64,000 nt of DNA from Salinicoccus sp. Bachu38 (GTDB lineage: Bacteria; Bacillota; Bacilli; Staphylococcales; Salinicoccaceae): assembly GCF_038561955.2 (NCBI RefSeq), contig NZ_CP138333.2, positions 434,001-498,000 of the forward strand, written 5' to 3'. The translations under genes and the position numbers were made by a program. Under the pieces are notes generated by a model. It worked only from the letters and a program-made list of their open reading frames with translations. It made no database searches and was not told where the DNA came from. Shown one piece after another: positions 30,746-41,777 of the stretch (position 1 is the stretch's first letter; each line of letters opens with the position of its first letter).

Positions 30746-30784
30746 TCATAAAAATAAAACCAATCAGGAAAGAGGGAAAGTGTA

Positions 30785-31669
30785 ATGAAGAAGATTTTCT
30801 TATTGCTTGCCATTTCAATTTTCGCAGCCATTCTGGTGGCATGCGGCAACGGAGGTTCGGAAGAAGCCACAACCGAAGATAGTGAAGAAAGCGAGGAAAC
30901 ATCCGAAACAGCTGAAAATGAAGAGACTGAAGAGGCGGGTGGTACGATATCCATCGCAGCTTCCCCGGCACCGCACGCTGAAATCCTCGAGGAAGCGGCA
31001 ACGATCCTGGAAGAGGAAGGCATTGAACTCGATATAGCAATCGTCAATGACTACACGACGCCAAACCGTCTGCTTGCGGACGAGGAAGTGGATGCAAACT
31101 ACTTCCAGCACACGCCATATCTGGAAACGGAAAAGGAATCCCATGACTATGACATCACAAGTGCGGGAAATGTACATATCGAGCCGATGGCCGTATATTC
31201 CCAGGACTATGATTCATTGGAGGAACTGCCGGACGGATCGACGATTCTCGTGTCCAACAACCCGGCTGAGGAAGGCCGCTTCCTTTCCTTCTTCGTAGAT
31301 GCAGGACTGGTCGAAATCGAAGAGGGCATCGATATTGAAGATGCGACTTTTGATGATATCACATCAAACGAGAAGAACTTCGAATTCGACAACCAGACAG
31401 CACCGGAGCTGCTTGTGAGCATGTATGAAAACAACGAAGCGCCGGCTGTCATCATCAACTCCAACTTCGCATTGGACGGCGGACTGAGCCCGACGGAGGA
31501 CTCCATCGTCGTTGAAGATGGCAATTCCCCTTACGCCAACCTTGTGGCGGTACGTACTGGAGATGAGGAGCGCGAAGACATCCAGCAGCTCATGGAAGTG
31601 TTGCAGGGTGAGGAAATCAAGCAATTCATCGAAGATAACTATGAAGGTGCAGTCATTCCGGTGGAATGA
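30785..31669 (+). CDS. metQ: Methionine-binding lipoprotein MetQ
   Basis: A 294-residue lipoprotein with a signal peptide ending in the lipobox ILVAC (C20), a glutamate-rich linker (about 25-53) and an NlpA-type binding domain with ANYFQHTPYL and AVYS. It captures methionine outside the membrane for MetNP. The acidic linker is long, as often seen in halotolerant bacteria. A terminator follows directly. Confidence 0.93.
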   Translation: MKKIFLLLAISIFAAILVACGNGGSEEATTEDSEESEETSETAENEETEEAGGTISIAASPAPHAEILEEAATILEEEGIELDIAIVNDYTTPNRLLADEEVDANYFQHTPYLETEKESHDYDITSAGNVHIEPMAVYSQDYDSLEELPDGSTILVSNNPAEEGRFLSFFVDAGLVEIEEGIDIEDATFDDITSNEKNFEFDNQTAPELLVSMYENNEAPAVIINSNFALDGGLSPTEDSIVVEDGNSPYANLVAVRTGDEEREDIQQLMEVLQGEEIKQFIEDNYEGAVIPVE

Positions 31670-31675
31670 TGGCCC

Positions 31676-31704
31676 AGCCCCCGGTCATCTGGCCGGGGGT
31701 TTTC
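31676..31704 (+). terminator. Terminator after metQ
   Basis: GCCCCCGG and CCGGGGGT stem with a TCATCTGG-type loop, then TTTT. Confidence 0.85.
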
Positions 31705-31840
31705 AAATGAAAAAAACCGGCCCATTTTTTCATTTGGAAGGGGAAAATGGACAGGAGGAATTTAATTTTTACTGTTACCATATGCATTTTTAGGGTAAAT
31801 ATATACTGTATAGCATTTTGATTGTAGAGGGGGAGGAGAA

Positions 31841-32176
31841 ATGAACGGAGAAAATGCGCAAGTTTTCGACAAATCACTCGTGATGGTCTCTTTTATCGTG
31901 TCCGCCTTCACAGCAGTACTGGGTCCGCTGCTCATATGGGTGCTGAAAAAGGATGACGATCCTGCCACCGGCGAGGCGTTGAGGCACGTGGTCAACTTCG
32001 GTCTGTCGTACACGATCTACATGTTTGTCGCATGGCTTACATCCTTCATTCTCATCGGTCTGATCATCGGCCCGATCATCACCATCGCGTTCTATGTGTT
32101 CCTGATCATCGGAGCCATCAGGGCGAATGAAGGGAAAGTCTACAAACCCCCATTCACCCTGGACATCGTCAAGTAG
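31841..32176 (+). CDS. DUF4870 membrane protein
   Basis: A 111-residue membrane protein with three hydrophobic helices. The segment EALRHVVNFGLSY between helices one and two fits the DUF4870 (Tic20-like) family. Function is unknown in bacteria. It lies alone between metNPQ and suf with GGGGGAGG before the ATG and a terminator after it. Confidence 0.75.
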   Translation: MNGENAQVFDKSLVMVSFIVSAFTAVLGPLLIWVLKKDDDPATGEALRHVVNFGLSYTIYMFVAWLTSFILIGLIIGPIITIAFYVFLIIGAIRANEGKVYKPPFTLDIVK

Positions 32177-32189
32177 TTCGTTTTCATTT

Positions 32190-32225
32190 ACCTCATGACT
32201 ATTATCAGTCGTGAGGTTTATTTTA
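32190..32225 (+). terminator. Terminator after the DUF4870 gene
   Basis: ACCTCATGACT and AGTCGTGAGGT stem (one G-U pair) round ATTATC, followed by a T-rich run. Confidence 0.8.
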
Positions 32226-32257
32226 TTGCCGGATTGGCGTTAAAAGAAGTGTAAAGG

Positions 32258-32286
32258 TTTAAAGTGTGGCGCATTTACGTTATAAT
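32258..32286 (+). promoter_or_regulatory. Promoter of the suf operon
   Basis: TTTAAA (32258-32263) and TATAAT (32281-32286), spacer 17 bp. A second candidate is TTGACT (32317) with TAAACT (32340). Confidence 0.5.
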
Positions 32287-32327
32287 ATAGTGGTAATTTA
32301 AATCCCGTGCCAGGCTTTGACTATTAT

Positions 32328-32342
32328 TTAGAATTATTATAA
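32328..32342. promoter_or_regulatory. PerR/Fur-like box upstream of sufC
   Basis: TTAGAATTATTATAA matches the PerR consensus TTATAATNATTATAA at all but one position and overlaps the second candidate suf promoter. AT-rich sequence makes chance matches possible. Confidence 0.35.
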
Positions 32343-32390
32343 ACTGGTATGGAGAAACTTATACAAAATAATCTGTTGGAGGGTTAATAA

Positions 32391-33176
32391 ATGGCTTCTG
32401 TTCTAGAAATCAAAGATCTGCACGTCGAAATAGACGGCAAAGCAATTCTTAAAGGTGTCGATCTCACACTCAAGCAAGGAGAAATCCACGCGGTGATGGG
32501 ACCGAACGGTACAGGTAAATCCACGCTTGCCCAGGCGATCATGGGACATCCGAGATATGAAGTGACTCAGGGTGAAGTCCTGCTCGATGGCGAAAACGTA
32601 CTTGAAATGGAAGTTGACGAACGTGCGCAGGCCGGCCTTTTCCTCGGCATGCAGTATCCATCCGAAATCTCAGGTGTGACAAACTCCGACTTCCTCCGTT
32701 CTGCAATCAATGCACAGCGTGAAGAGGGCGACGAAATCAACCTGATGCAGTTCATCAAGAAACTGGACAAGAACATGAACTATCTGGAAATGGATCTGGA
32801 CATGTCAACACGCTACCTGAACGAAGGATTCTCCGGCGGGGAGAAGAAACGCAACGAAATCCTGCAACTTATGATGCTTGAACCTAAATTCGGCATCCTG
32901 GACGAAATCGACTCCGGTCTTGATATCGATGCACTCAAAGTGGTATCCAAAGGCATCAATGAACTTCGTGGCGAAAACTTCGGCGCGCTGATCATCACAC
33001 ACTACCAACGTCTTCTGAACTACATCACACCTGACTTCGTTCACGTAATGATGCAGGGCCGTGTAGTGAAATCCGGTGGCGAAGAGCTTTCCAAGCGTCT
33101 TGAAGAGGAAGGTTACGACTGGATCAAGGAAGAACTTGGCATTGAAGACGAAACTATCGCTGCAGATGTAGAATAG
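32391..33176 (+). CDS. sufC: Fe-S assembly ATPase SufC
   Basis: A 261-residue soluble ABC-type ATPase: Walker A GPNGTGKST, signature FSGGEKKR and Walker B FGILDEIDSGLD. It forms the SufBCD scaffold on which Fe-S clusters are built. It leads the operon sufCDSUB, the standard Gram-positive order and the main Fe-S pathway in these bacteria. A GGAGGG site precedes the ATG. Confidence 0.96.
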   Translation: MASVLEIKDLHVEIDGKAILKGVDLTLKQGEIHAVMGPNGTGKSTLAQAIMGHPRYEVTQGEVLLDGENVLEMEVDERAQAGLFLGMQYPSEISGVTNSDFLRSAINAQREEGDEINLMQFIKKLDKNMNYLEMDLDMSTRYLNEGFSGGEKKRNEILQLMMLEPKFGILDEIDSGLDIDALKVVSKGINELRGENFGALIITHYQRLLNYITPDFVHVMMQGRVVKSGGEELSKRLEEEGYDWIKEELGIEDETIAADVE

Positions 33177-33191
33177 GACAGGAGGATGACC

Positions 33192-34508
33192 ATGGCTACT
33201 GAAGTTAATGAATATGTTATCAATGCTGATGAAGTCATTTCCCGTGCAGAATCACGCGGTGAATCTGAACTTCTCATCAGCAGGAAAAAAGAAGCACTAG
33301 AACGCATCGAATCCCTCGATATGCCGAAGCCGGACAAAACGAAACTCAACAAATGGGATTTCTTCACAGTATCCCAGCCGGTGACGGACAGCGCGACATA
33401 CGGCTCCCTGGAGGAACTGCCTGAAGCGGTCAAGAGTCTTTTGGATATCGAGCACACGAAAAACATCTATGTACAGCACAACAACACCCCGGCATATCTG
33501 CAAGTCTCCGATGAACTGCTCGACCAGGGCGTGGTGATTGAAAACATCATCGAAGCCAGTGCAAACCACCCGGAACTTGTGGAGAAGTATTTCATGACCG
33601 AAGGTGTGAAGATTGATGAGCATAAGCTTGCTGCATACCATGCGGCGATGCTCAACGGCGGCTTGTTCGTCTATGTACCAAAGAATGTGCAGATTGAAGA
33701 TCCGGTACAGATGGTTGTACTTCACGATGATGAGAAGGCATCACTGTTCAACCACGTACTGATCGTTGCCGATGAAGGATCTGAACTGACTTACGTCGAA
33801 AACTACCTTTCCAACGTGGACAAATCCAATGAACAGTTCAACATCGTTTCAGAAGTCATTGCGAAAGATAACGCGAAGGTCAACTACGGCGCAGTGGACT
33901 TCCTGTCTGAAGGATTCACAGGCTATGTCAACCGACGCGGTGTCGTCGGCCGTGATGCAACACTCGACTGGGCACTCGGTCTGATGAACGACTCCAATGT
34001 CATCAATGACAATACGACTTACCTCATGGGGGATAATTCCATATCCAACCTGAAGACGGTCGTTGTGGGCCGTGGTGAACAGACGCTCAACTTCACAACA
34101 CAGATCATCCATTACGGCAAGGACTCCGCAGGCCATATATTGAAACATGGCGTAATGAAGGACAGTGCCTCCAGCATCTTCAATGGTGTCGGGCACATTA
34201 AGCATGGTGCGACGCGCAGTGACGCCCAGCAGGAATCCAGAGTATTGATGCTGAGTGAAAAGGCGCGTGGCGATGCGAACCCGATCCTTCTGATCGATGA
34301 AGACGATGTTACAGCAGGCCACGCAGCTTCTGTCGGACGTGTAGATCCGATCCAGCTGTTCTATCTGATGAGTCGCGGCATCTCCCAGAAAGAGGCGGAG
34401 AGGCTCGTCATCCACGGCTTCCTTGATCCGGTAGTGCGTGCATTGCCGATTGAATCCGTCAAAAACCAGCTCAGAGAAGTCATTGAACTCAAAGTTCTCT
34501 CAAAATAA
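33192..34508 (+). CDS. sufD: Fe-S scaffold protein SufD
   Basis: A 438-residue beta-helix protein of the SufB/SufD family, with YFMTEGVKIDEHKL, the HGAT segment and the C-terminal [16 protein letters not shown]. It pairs with SufB and SufC and is needed for iron loading. ATG at 33192 is preferred over 33186 because GGAGG ends 6 bp before it. It lies 15 bp after sufC. Confidence 0.94.
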   Translation: MATEVNEYVINADEVISRAESRGESELLISRKKEALERIESLDMPKPDKTKLNKWDFFTVSQPVTDSATYGSLEELPEAVKSLLDIEHTKNIYVQHNNTPAYLQVSDELLDQGVVIENIIEASANHPELVEKYFMTEGVKIDEHKLAAYHAAMLNGGLFVYVPKNVQIEDPVQMVVLHDDEKASLFNHVLIVADEGSELTYVENYLSNVDKSNEQFNIVSEVIAKDNAKVNYGAVDFLSEGFTGYVNRRGVVGRDATLDWALGLMNDSNVINDNTTYLMGDNSISNLKTVVVGRGEQTLNFTTQIIHYGKDSAGHILKHGVMKDSASSIFNGVGHIKHGATRSDAQQESRVLMLSEKARGDANPILLIDEDDVTAGHAASVGRVDPIQLFYLMSRGISQKEAERLVIHGFLDPVVRALPIESVKNQLREVIELKVLSK

Positions 34509-36177
<1,669 letters not shown>

Positions 36178-36194
36178 TAAAAGGAGTGATTTAT

Positions 36195-37592
36195 ATGGCT
36201 AAACAAGCACCAGAAGTCGGCGATTACAAATATGGTTTCCACGATGAAGACGTATCCATTTTCCGTTCCGACCGCGGCCTTACTGAAGAAATTGTACGTG
36301 AAATTTCCAAAATGAAAGAAGAGCCGGAATGGATGCTCGACTTCAGACTCAAAGCGCTGAAACATTTCTATAAAACACCTATGCCTACATGGGGCGGCGA
36401 CCTCTCAGAACTCAACTTCGATGAAATCACATACTATGTAAAACCTTCTGAGCAGTCTGAACGCTCCTGGGACGAAGTACCGGAAGAGATCAAGCGTACT
36501 TTCGACAAGCTTGGCATTCCGGAAGCTGAGCAGAAATATCTCGCAGGTGTTTCCGCACAGTACGAATCAGAAGTGGTCTACCACAACATGGAGCAGGACT
36601 TGGAAGACAAAGGTGTCATCTTCAAGGATACAGACTCCGCACTTCGTGAAAATGAAGATCTGTTCAGGGAATACTGGGCGACAGTCATCCCACCGACAGA
36701 CAACAAGTTCGCTGCACTCAACTCGGCTGTATGGTCCGGCGGATCATTCATCTATTGCCCGCCAGGTGTGAAACTCGATACACCACTGCAGGCATACTTC
36801 CGTATCAACTCCGAGAACATGGGACAGTTCGAGCGTACACTGATCATCTGTGATGAAGGATCAAGCGTACACTATGTAGAGGGCTGTACTGCACCGGTCT
36901 ATACGACGAATTCGCTGCACTCCGCTGTTGTTGAAATCATCGTCAAGAAGGATGCATATTGCCGTTACACGACGATCCAGAACTGGGCAAACAACGTGTA
37001 CAACCTTGTCACAAAGCGTACGTTCGTTGATGCGAACGGTACGATGGAATGGGTCGATGGCAATATCGGTTCCAAGATCACGATGAAATATCCGGCAGTA
37101 TTCCTCAAAGGTGAAGGTGCACGTGGCATGACACTGTCAATCGCACTCGCAGGCAAAGGGCAGCTGCAGGATGCCGGAGCAAAAATGATCCACCTTGCTC
37201 CAAACACATCATCCACAATTGTTTCCAAGTCCATCGCCAAGCAGGGTGGTAAAGTGTCCTACAGGGGACAGGTTCACTTCGGCAGAAAAGCGGATGGCGC
37301 ACGTTCCAACATCGAATGTGACACGCTCATCATGGACAACGACTCCACTTCAGATACGATTCCTTACAATGAGATCCTGAACGACAACATCTCACTGGAA
37401 CACGAAGCAAAAGTTTCCAAAGTATCAGAAGAGCAACTCTTCTATCTCATGAGCCGCGGCATCGGAGAAGAGGAAGCGACGGAAATGATCGTAATGGGCT
37501 TCATCGAGCCATTCACGAAAGAATTGCCAATGGAATATGCGGTCGAAATGAACCGTCTGATCTCCTTCGAAATGGAAGGTTCCATCGGTTAA
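36195..37592 (+). CDS. sufB: Fe-S scaffold protein SufB
   Basis: A 465-residue scaffold. Family marks are [24 protein letters not shown], the conserved SNIECD and [13 protein letters not shown] near the end. SufB carries the nascent cluster. The ATG at 36195 follows AAGGAGTG, 17 bp after sufU. It ends the operon at a strong terminator. Confidence 0.96.
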   Translation: MAKQAPEVGDYKYGFHDEDVSIFRSDRGLTEEIVREISKMKEEPEWMLDFRLKALKHFYKTPMPTWGGDLSELNFDEITYYVKPSEQSERSWDEVPEEIKRTFDKLGIPEAEQKYLAGVSAQYESEVVYHNMEQDLEDKGVIFKDTDSALRENEDLFREYWATVIPPTDNKFAALNSAVWSGGSFIYCPPGVKLDTPLQAYFRINSENMGQFERTLIICDEGSSVHYVEGCTAPVYTTNSLHSAVVEIIVKKDAYCRYTTIQNWANNVYNLVTKRTFVDANGTMEWVDGNIGSKITMKYPAVFLKGEGARGMTLSIALAGKGQLQDAGAKMIHLAPNTSSTIVSKSIAKQGGKVSYRGQVHFGRKADGARSNIECDTLIMDNDSTSDTIPYNEILNDNISLEHEAKVSKVSEEQLFYLMSRGIGEEEATEMIVMGFIEPFTKELPMEYAVEMNRLISFEMEGSIG

Positions 37593-37602
37593 TGGATTCA
37601 AG

Positions 37603-37640
37603 AAAAGCCTTATCACACTTCAAGTGTGATAAGGCTTTTT
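37603..37640. terminator. Terminator after sufB, shared with ctaB
   Basis: AAAAGCCTTATCACACTT and its exact complement, T-rich on both strands, between convergent genes. Confidence 0.9.
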
Positions 37641-37661
37641 GTCTGTAATGGCCCGGTCAGC

Positions 37662-38549
37662 CTAAAAGGCAGTCAGAATGATCATTGCCAACAGTATCAG
37701 GACCAGGTAGAGGATCGAATAGCGCACGTTCATCTGCGCCCATACCTTCTTATCCTTTGTCTTCGGCCCCATTGCTACGAGAATGGTCCAGCCGAGGGTC
37801 AAGGCGAGGGCAAAAGTGAAGAAAATCCAACCCAACGGGCCAATCAGAATGAACGGGAGGGGCAGGAGTACAATCACGTAGACGATGATCTGCCGGATCG
37901 TCACACCGATGCCGCTCACCACCGGCAGCATGGGTACGCCGGCCCGTGTGTAGTCCTCCAGCCGCTTTATTGCGATTGCCAGTGTATGCGGTATCTGCCA
38001 GATGAACAACAGATAGAACAGGGCGACCGGCACGATATGGTCTGCGGGCGTGATGACGGCCCACCCGATCAGGGGGGTGAACGCACCGGAAATGCTGCCG
38101 ATGATGGTATTCAATGTATATTTCCGTTTTGACCAGAAGGTGTAGAGGACAACATAGAAGAACCAGCCGAGGAATGAATAGGCAGCGGCTTCGTATGTGG
38201 TGAACATCATGATGGAAAGGCCGATGACCGTCGTGATGCTCCCTGCCCATAGGACGGCGCGGAGTGGAAAGGCGCCTGTCACCGTTGGCCGGTTCCGTGT
38301 CCTTTCCATTTTCGTATCGAGGTCGCTTTCATACCAGTTGTTCAGCATCAGGGCACCGGAGATGACGAGGGTGCTGCCCGCCATCGTCAGCAGGAAAAGA
38401 CCCAGGTGGTCCATGAAGCGTGCGCCGCTGAAATGGAGTGCGAGCCAGTAGGCAGTGAAGACGGGGAGTACATTGGCTATCAGCACTTTGCCCTTCAGCA
38501 GGTATTTCATATCGGTCAGAAAGCTGAGGAGTTTTGATTCAGTTGGCAT
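37662..38549 (-). CDS. ctaB: Heme O synthase (protoheme IX farnesyltransferase)
   Basis: A UbiA-type enzyme with about nine membrane helices. LNNWYESDLDTKMERTRNRP holds the first aspartate-rich motif and KRLEDYTRAGVPML the second. It adds farnesyl to heme b for heme-copper oxidases. The codon at 38549 is listed; an ATG at 38585 would add 12 residues and neither has a clear ribosome site. No oxidase or ctaA gene lies nearby. Confidence 0.9.
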   Translation of the reverse strand: MPTESKLLSFLTDMKYLLKGKVLIANVLPVFTAYWLALHFSGARFMDHLGLFLLTMAGSTLVISGALMLNNWYESDLDTKMERTRNRPTVTGAFPLRAVLWAGSITTVIGLSIMMFTTYEAAAYSFLGWFFYVVLYTFWSKRKYTLNTIIGSISGAFTPLIGWAVITPADHIVPVALFYLLFIWQIPHTLAIAIKRLEDYTRAGVPMLPVVSGIGVTIRQIIVYVIVLLPLPFILIGPLGWIFFTFALALTLGWTILVAMGPKTKDKKVWAQMNVRYSILYLVLILLAMIILTAF

Positions 38550-38761
38550 TTGTCCATTATCCAAAAAATATTCCCTCACAAGCATTGTATCGATTAGATT
38601 TGTTGATAAAAATATTCAATATCCATTATAACAGCATGTTCAGGATTCATCCTGTCCATTGCATCAGGAAATCCGGCCGCCGGAAAAAATATCAATCGAC
38701 GCAGTGGACGGATATCCTTTATTTTCAGTACATATGGACACAGGATATAAAAAGGACTACA

Positions 38762-38782
38762 ATAGTTAGGCAAACTAACTAT
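38762..38782. promoter_or_regulatory. Palindromic operator upstream of the MFS gene
   Basis: ATAGTTAG-GCAAA-CTAACTAT, perfect 8-base arms, 27 bp before the start codon. The TTAG/CTAA style fits a MarR- or TetR-family site; the regulator is not in the window. Confidence 0.55.
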
Positions 38783-38808
38783 ATTTTCATAAGGATGTTG
38801 AGATCAAT

Positions 38809-40002
38809 ATGAGTGATACATACAAGGAAAGACTATGGACGAAGGACTTCATCTTCACATCGACAGCCAATCTGGTGCTCATGCTGTCGATGTATCTGCT
38901 GCTCGTCACGATGGCGACATATGCCATGGATACCTATGGTGCCTCCGTCAGCATGGGAGGGTTCGTCTCCAGCATCTTCATCCTCGGCGCCCTCTTCGGC
39001 CGCCTCTATGGCGGAAAGCAGATTGCCACGGTCGGCAACAGGAAGATGCTTCTGATCGGGACGGTATCCGTATTAGTGGCAACGGCACTCTATTTTCTGC
39101 CGCTCGGCATCTATCCGCTCATGCTGCTCAGATTTCTGCACGGGGCGGCACTTGGACTGGCGACGACGGCGACAAGCACGATCGTGTCGCAGCTCATCCC
39201 GACTTCAAGGAGTGGCGAAGGCATCGGTTACTTCAGCCTGAGTGTGGTCATGGCCACAGCCATCGGCCCATTGATCGGGGTGATGCTTCTGACACAGTAT
39301 GGCTTCAACAGTATCTTCCTCTTCTCCCTCATCATGGCCCTCCTCAGCCTTGGACTCACCGTGACCCTCAGGCCACCTGAAGTCGAAGCCGAAAAGGACA
39401 GGAAAGGCTTCAGAATCACGGACTATTTCGAGGCGCGTGCACTTCCGATATCCATCGCAATGTTCGTGCTGGCACTCGCCTATTCCGGCATACTGTCATA
39501 CGTGACCGAGTATGCATCCGAAATCGACCTGGTGGAGGCGGGCAGCTTCTTCTTCCTCATCTATGGCATGTCGGTGCTGCTTTCACGTCCATTCACCGGC
39601 CGCCTGATGGACCAGAGGGGCGCCAATGTCGTCGTTTATCCGGCGCTTGTTTCATTCGCAGCCGGAATGCTGATGCTCAGCCAGGCGGGAGCAGGATGGA
39701 TGTTCCTCGCTGCAGCGGTCTTCATGGGACTGGGGTATGGGAATTTCCAGTCCATCGCCCAGGCACTCGCGGTCAAACTGACACCGCATCATCGCATGGG
39801 TCTCGCCAACTCCACCTATTTCATCGCACTGGATCTTGGCCTTGGGCTCGGACCGCTGATTCTCGGATATATCGTCCCCCTTTCCGGCTATCGCGGGATG
39901 TATCTATCGCTTGTTGTGGTCATCCTGTTCGGAATCGCCGTCTATCATCTCATGCATGGGAGGAAGGATAAAGAGGTTGCCAGGGGTGGCAATGCGTCCT
40001 GA
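38809..40002 (+). CDS. MFS transporter, drug-exporter type
   Basis: A 397-residue major facilitator protein with 12 hydrophobic helices. ALFGRLYGGKQIATVGNRK is the loop 2-3 motif. It resembles staphylococcal exporters of the YwoG/multidrug group; substrate unknown. The ATG is preceded by AAGGATG. A perfect palindrome just upstream suggests repression by a dedicated regulator. It is a single gene. Confidence 0.85.
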   Translation: MSDTYKERLWTKDFIFTSTANLVLMLSMYLLLVTMATYAMDTYGASVSMGGFVSSIFILGALFGRLYGGKQIATVGNRKMLLIGTVSVLVATALYFLPLGIYPLMLLRFLHGAALGLATTATSTIVSQLIPTSRSGEGIGYFSLSVVMATAIGPLIGVMLLTQYGFNSIFLFSLIMALLSLGLTVTLRPPEVEAEKDRKGFRITDYFEARALPISIAMFVLALAYSGILSYVTEYASEIDLVEAGSFFFLIYGMSVLLSRPFTGRLMDQRGANVVVYPALVSFAAGMLMLSQAGAGWMFLAAAVFMGLGYGNFQSIAQALAVKLTPHHRMGLANSTYFIALDLGLGLGPLILGYIVPLSGYRGMYLSLVVVILFGIAVYHLMHGRKDKEVARGGNAS

Positions 40003-40113
40003 AGGATGTTTCATCTGAAATTTTTCAGGGTAAAATGTATGAAAGTGGAAAAGTATAGGAAATAGTGTGCCGCTTCGCAAATATGAATTTACGAAGAAGG
40101 GGAGAGCACGTAA

Positions 40114-40902
40114 ATGACTATGACAAAAGACATCAGAAGGATTAAAGCGAAAACGGATGACATCGGTATCCTCACTTTGTATTTGAATACTGACGCCAGT
40201 GAAAGCCGACAGAACGGAGAATGGAAGATCCACCTGAAAAATGGCATGAAGGAATTGAAGGACCAGGTGAAGGACAGTGAAAATCCGGAGGAGAAAAAGG
40301 CGCTGAAAAAACTTCTGGACCAGGCGGAAACGCGCATCCAGGAGCAGCAGCTGAACATGCAGAAAAGCTATTTCCTCACCGCTTCGGTTGATGGAAAGCT
40401 ATGGGAGGAGAAAATCCTCCAGGTGCCCGTAACCACCTCTTTCCATTGGAGCACGGAAGCGCAGACCGGGCAACTGGAAGCACTTGACCAGAAGTTTCCA
40501 GAAACGGGAATCATCGTCATCCAGCAAAGGAATGTGACTTTCATAGAGACGGCCCTCGGAGAAATACTTGAGGAAAAACACTTCAGCTGGGACCTTGACC
40601 GGGAGGACTGGGTGGACTATGACAAGGCCACCCCACCAGTGGACAGGGCGACAGGCAAAGATGAATTCCAAAGGCGTTTTGATGAGAACAGGCAGCGCTG
40701 GTACAAGAACCTTGTTCCGCGCCTGTCAAAAGAAATAAAAGAGCGCAACTTGAACGGTGCATATCTCGTCGGCAGCAGGGAATCGGTTGCTGAACTCGAA
40801 CCGCACATGAGCCAGGCACATCTGAATGGAACGATTACGAAGAATCTTGGACCGATGCCGAGCCATGAAATTGTAAAGGAAGTATACGACACCTTGATAT
40901 AG
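40114..40902 (+). CDS. VLRF1-family aeRF1-type release factor-like protein
   Basis: A 262-residue soluble protein. The opening GILTLYLNTD and the late KEIKERNLNGAYLVG with the central QQRNVTFIETALG fit the bacterial aeRF1/VLRF1 group. These are relatives of eukaryotic release factor eRF1 and Vms1 and are proposed to act on stalled ribosomes or peptidyl-tRNA. A catalytic GGQ is not seen; the group often lacks it. It is a single gene with GGGGAG before the ATG. Function is inferred from family only. Confidence 0.75.
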   Translation: MTMTKDIRRIKAKTDDIGILTLYLNTDASESRQNGEWKIHLKNGMKELKDQVKDSENPEEKKALKKLLDQAETRIQEQQLNMQKSYFLTASVDGKLWEEKILQVPVTTSFHWSTEAQTGQLEALDQKFPETGIIVIQQRNVTFIETALGEILEEKHFSWDLDREDWVDYDKATPPVDRATGKDEFQRRFDENRQRWYKNLVPRLSKEIKERNLNGAYLVGSRESVAELEPHMSQAHLNGTITKNLGPMPSHEIVKEVYDTLI

Positions 40903-40929
40903 GGACACCATCATAATCGGACAGGCATG

Positions 40930-40967
40930 AAAATACCCTGGTCAGCATAGGCTGGCCAGGGTATTCT
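40930..40967. terminator. Terminator between the VLRF1 gene and the first peptidase
   Basis: AATACCCTGG and CCAGGGTATT stem, extended by TCAGC and GCTGG. The T-run is better on the minus strand. Confidence 0.75.
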
Positions 40968-40987
40968 CCGTCCAATTCAGAAAAGCA

Positions 40988-41542
40988 TCAGTATAGGTAA
41001 TGGTTGCCGGTCTGAAGGTTGTACAGTGAATATCCGAAATCCATCTGGAGATGGGGATAGTCCCTGAAACTTTCCCAGTCGCCACCCCAGGTGAATCCGA
41101 GTTCCTTGGCAATCTGTGCAACTTCGAACCAGTCGGATCTGCTGTTGCCGTTACCATCATACTCGATGTCCCAGATGACATGGGGTCCCACTTCAAGCGC
41201 ATAATCGACCGCAAGGCCGTAGTTATGATAGGATTGTCCGCCTTGGGCGTTTGTAACGATATATCCAGGTTCCGTGCGTCCCTGTGCATAGAGCCTGTCC
41301 TGCTCTTCGAAAGAACGGAAGCCATCTGTGAACCTGATGACGATGCCGATTGCAGCGGCCCTCTGCCTCAGGATTTCTGCGCGTTCGGCAACGACAGGAT
41401 GCAGCCCCTGCGGCTGGCCATCCTCATATGTACTCTGGCTCCACTGGTCGGCCGAAGCAGTGTTGAAGCCTGCCAATGTGAAGGCGGGCACAGCCAGCAG
41501 AGTGAAAAGCAGCAGTGATAGGAATCTGATGTTCTTCTTCAT
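40988..41542 (-). CDS. M15-family peptidase, exported (VanY/CwlK type), copy 1
   Basis: A 184-residue protein with a signal peptide (KKNIRFLSLLLFTLLAVPAF, cut near ASA). The zinc peptidase motif is SYHNYGLAVDYAL with a late PHLQMDF histidine. The family cuts D-alanyl or L-alanyl-D-glutamate bonds in peptidoglycan. The codon at 41542 is set by the signal peptide. It resembles the next gene over the whole domain, so the pair is a duplication. Confidence 0.88.
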   Translation of the reverse strand: MKKNIRFLSLLLFTLLAVPAFTLAGFNTASADQWSQSTYEDGQPQGLHPVVAERAEILRQRAAAIGIVIRFTDGFRSFEEQDRLYAQGRTEPGYIVTNAQGGQSYHNYGLAVDYALEVGPHVIWDIEYDGNGNSRSDWFEVAQIAKELGFTWGGDWESFRDYPHLQMDFGYSLYNLQTGNHYLY

Positions 41543-41730
41543 AAATATAATCTTGCTCCTTTGTCTATAGATGTATGCTACATAATCCACGATATCACCC
41601 TGTCTAAATTTTTCAATAATATTGAAAAATTGAAAGGCAATAGTAATCCAAATGTAATATTATTTTAAAATAATTAACATTTATAATTTCATTATGTATG
41701 TGACTTGTACTTTGGAAGGAGCTATTATTC

Positions 41731-41768
41731 CATGAAAAAGAACCGTCAATGTCCATGCATTGCGGTTC
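41731..41768 (-). terminator. Terminator of peptidase copy 2
   Basis: AGAACCG and CGGTTCT stem with inner CAATG and CATTG; the T-run is on the minus strand. Confidence 0.7.
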
Positions 41769-41777
41769 TCATATCCA

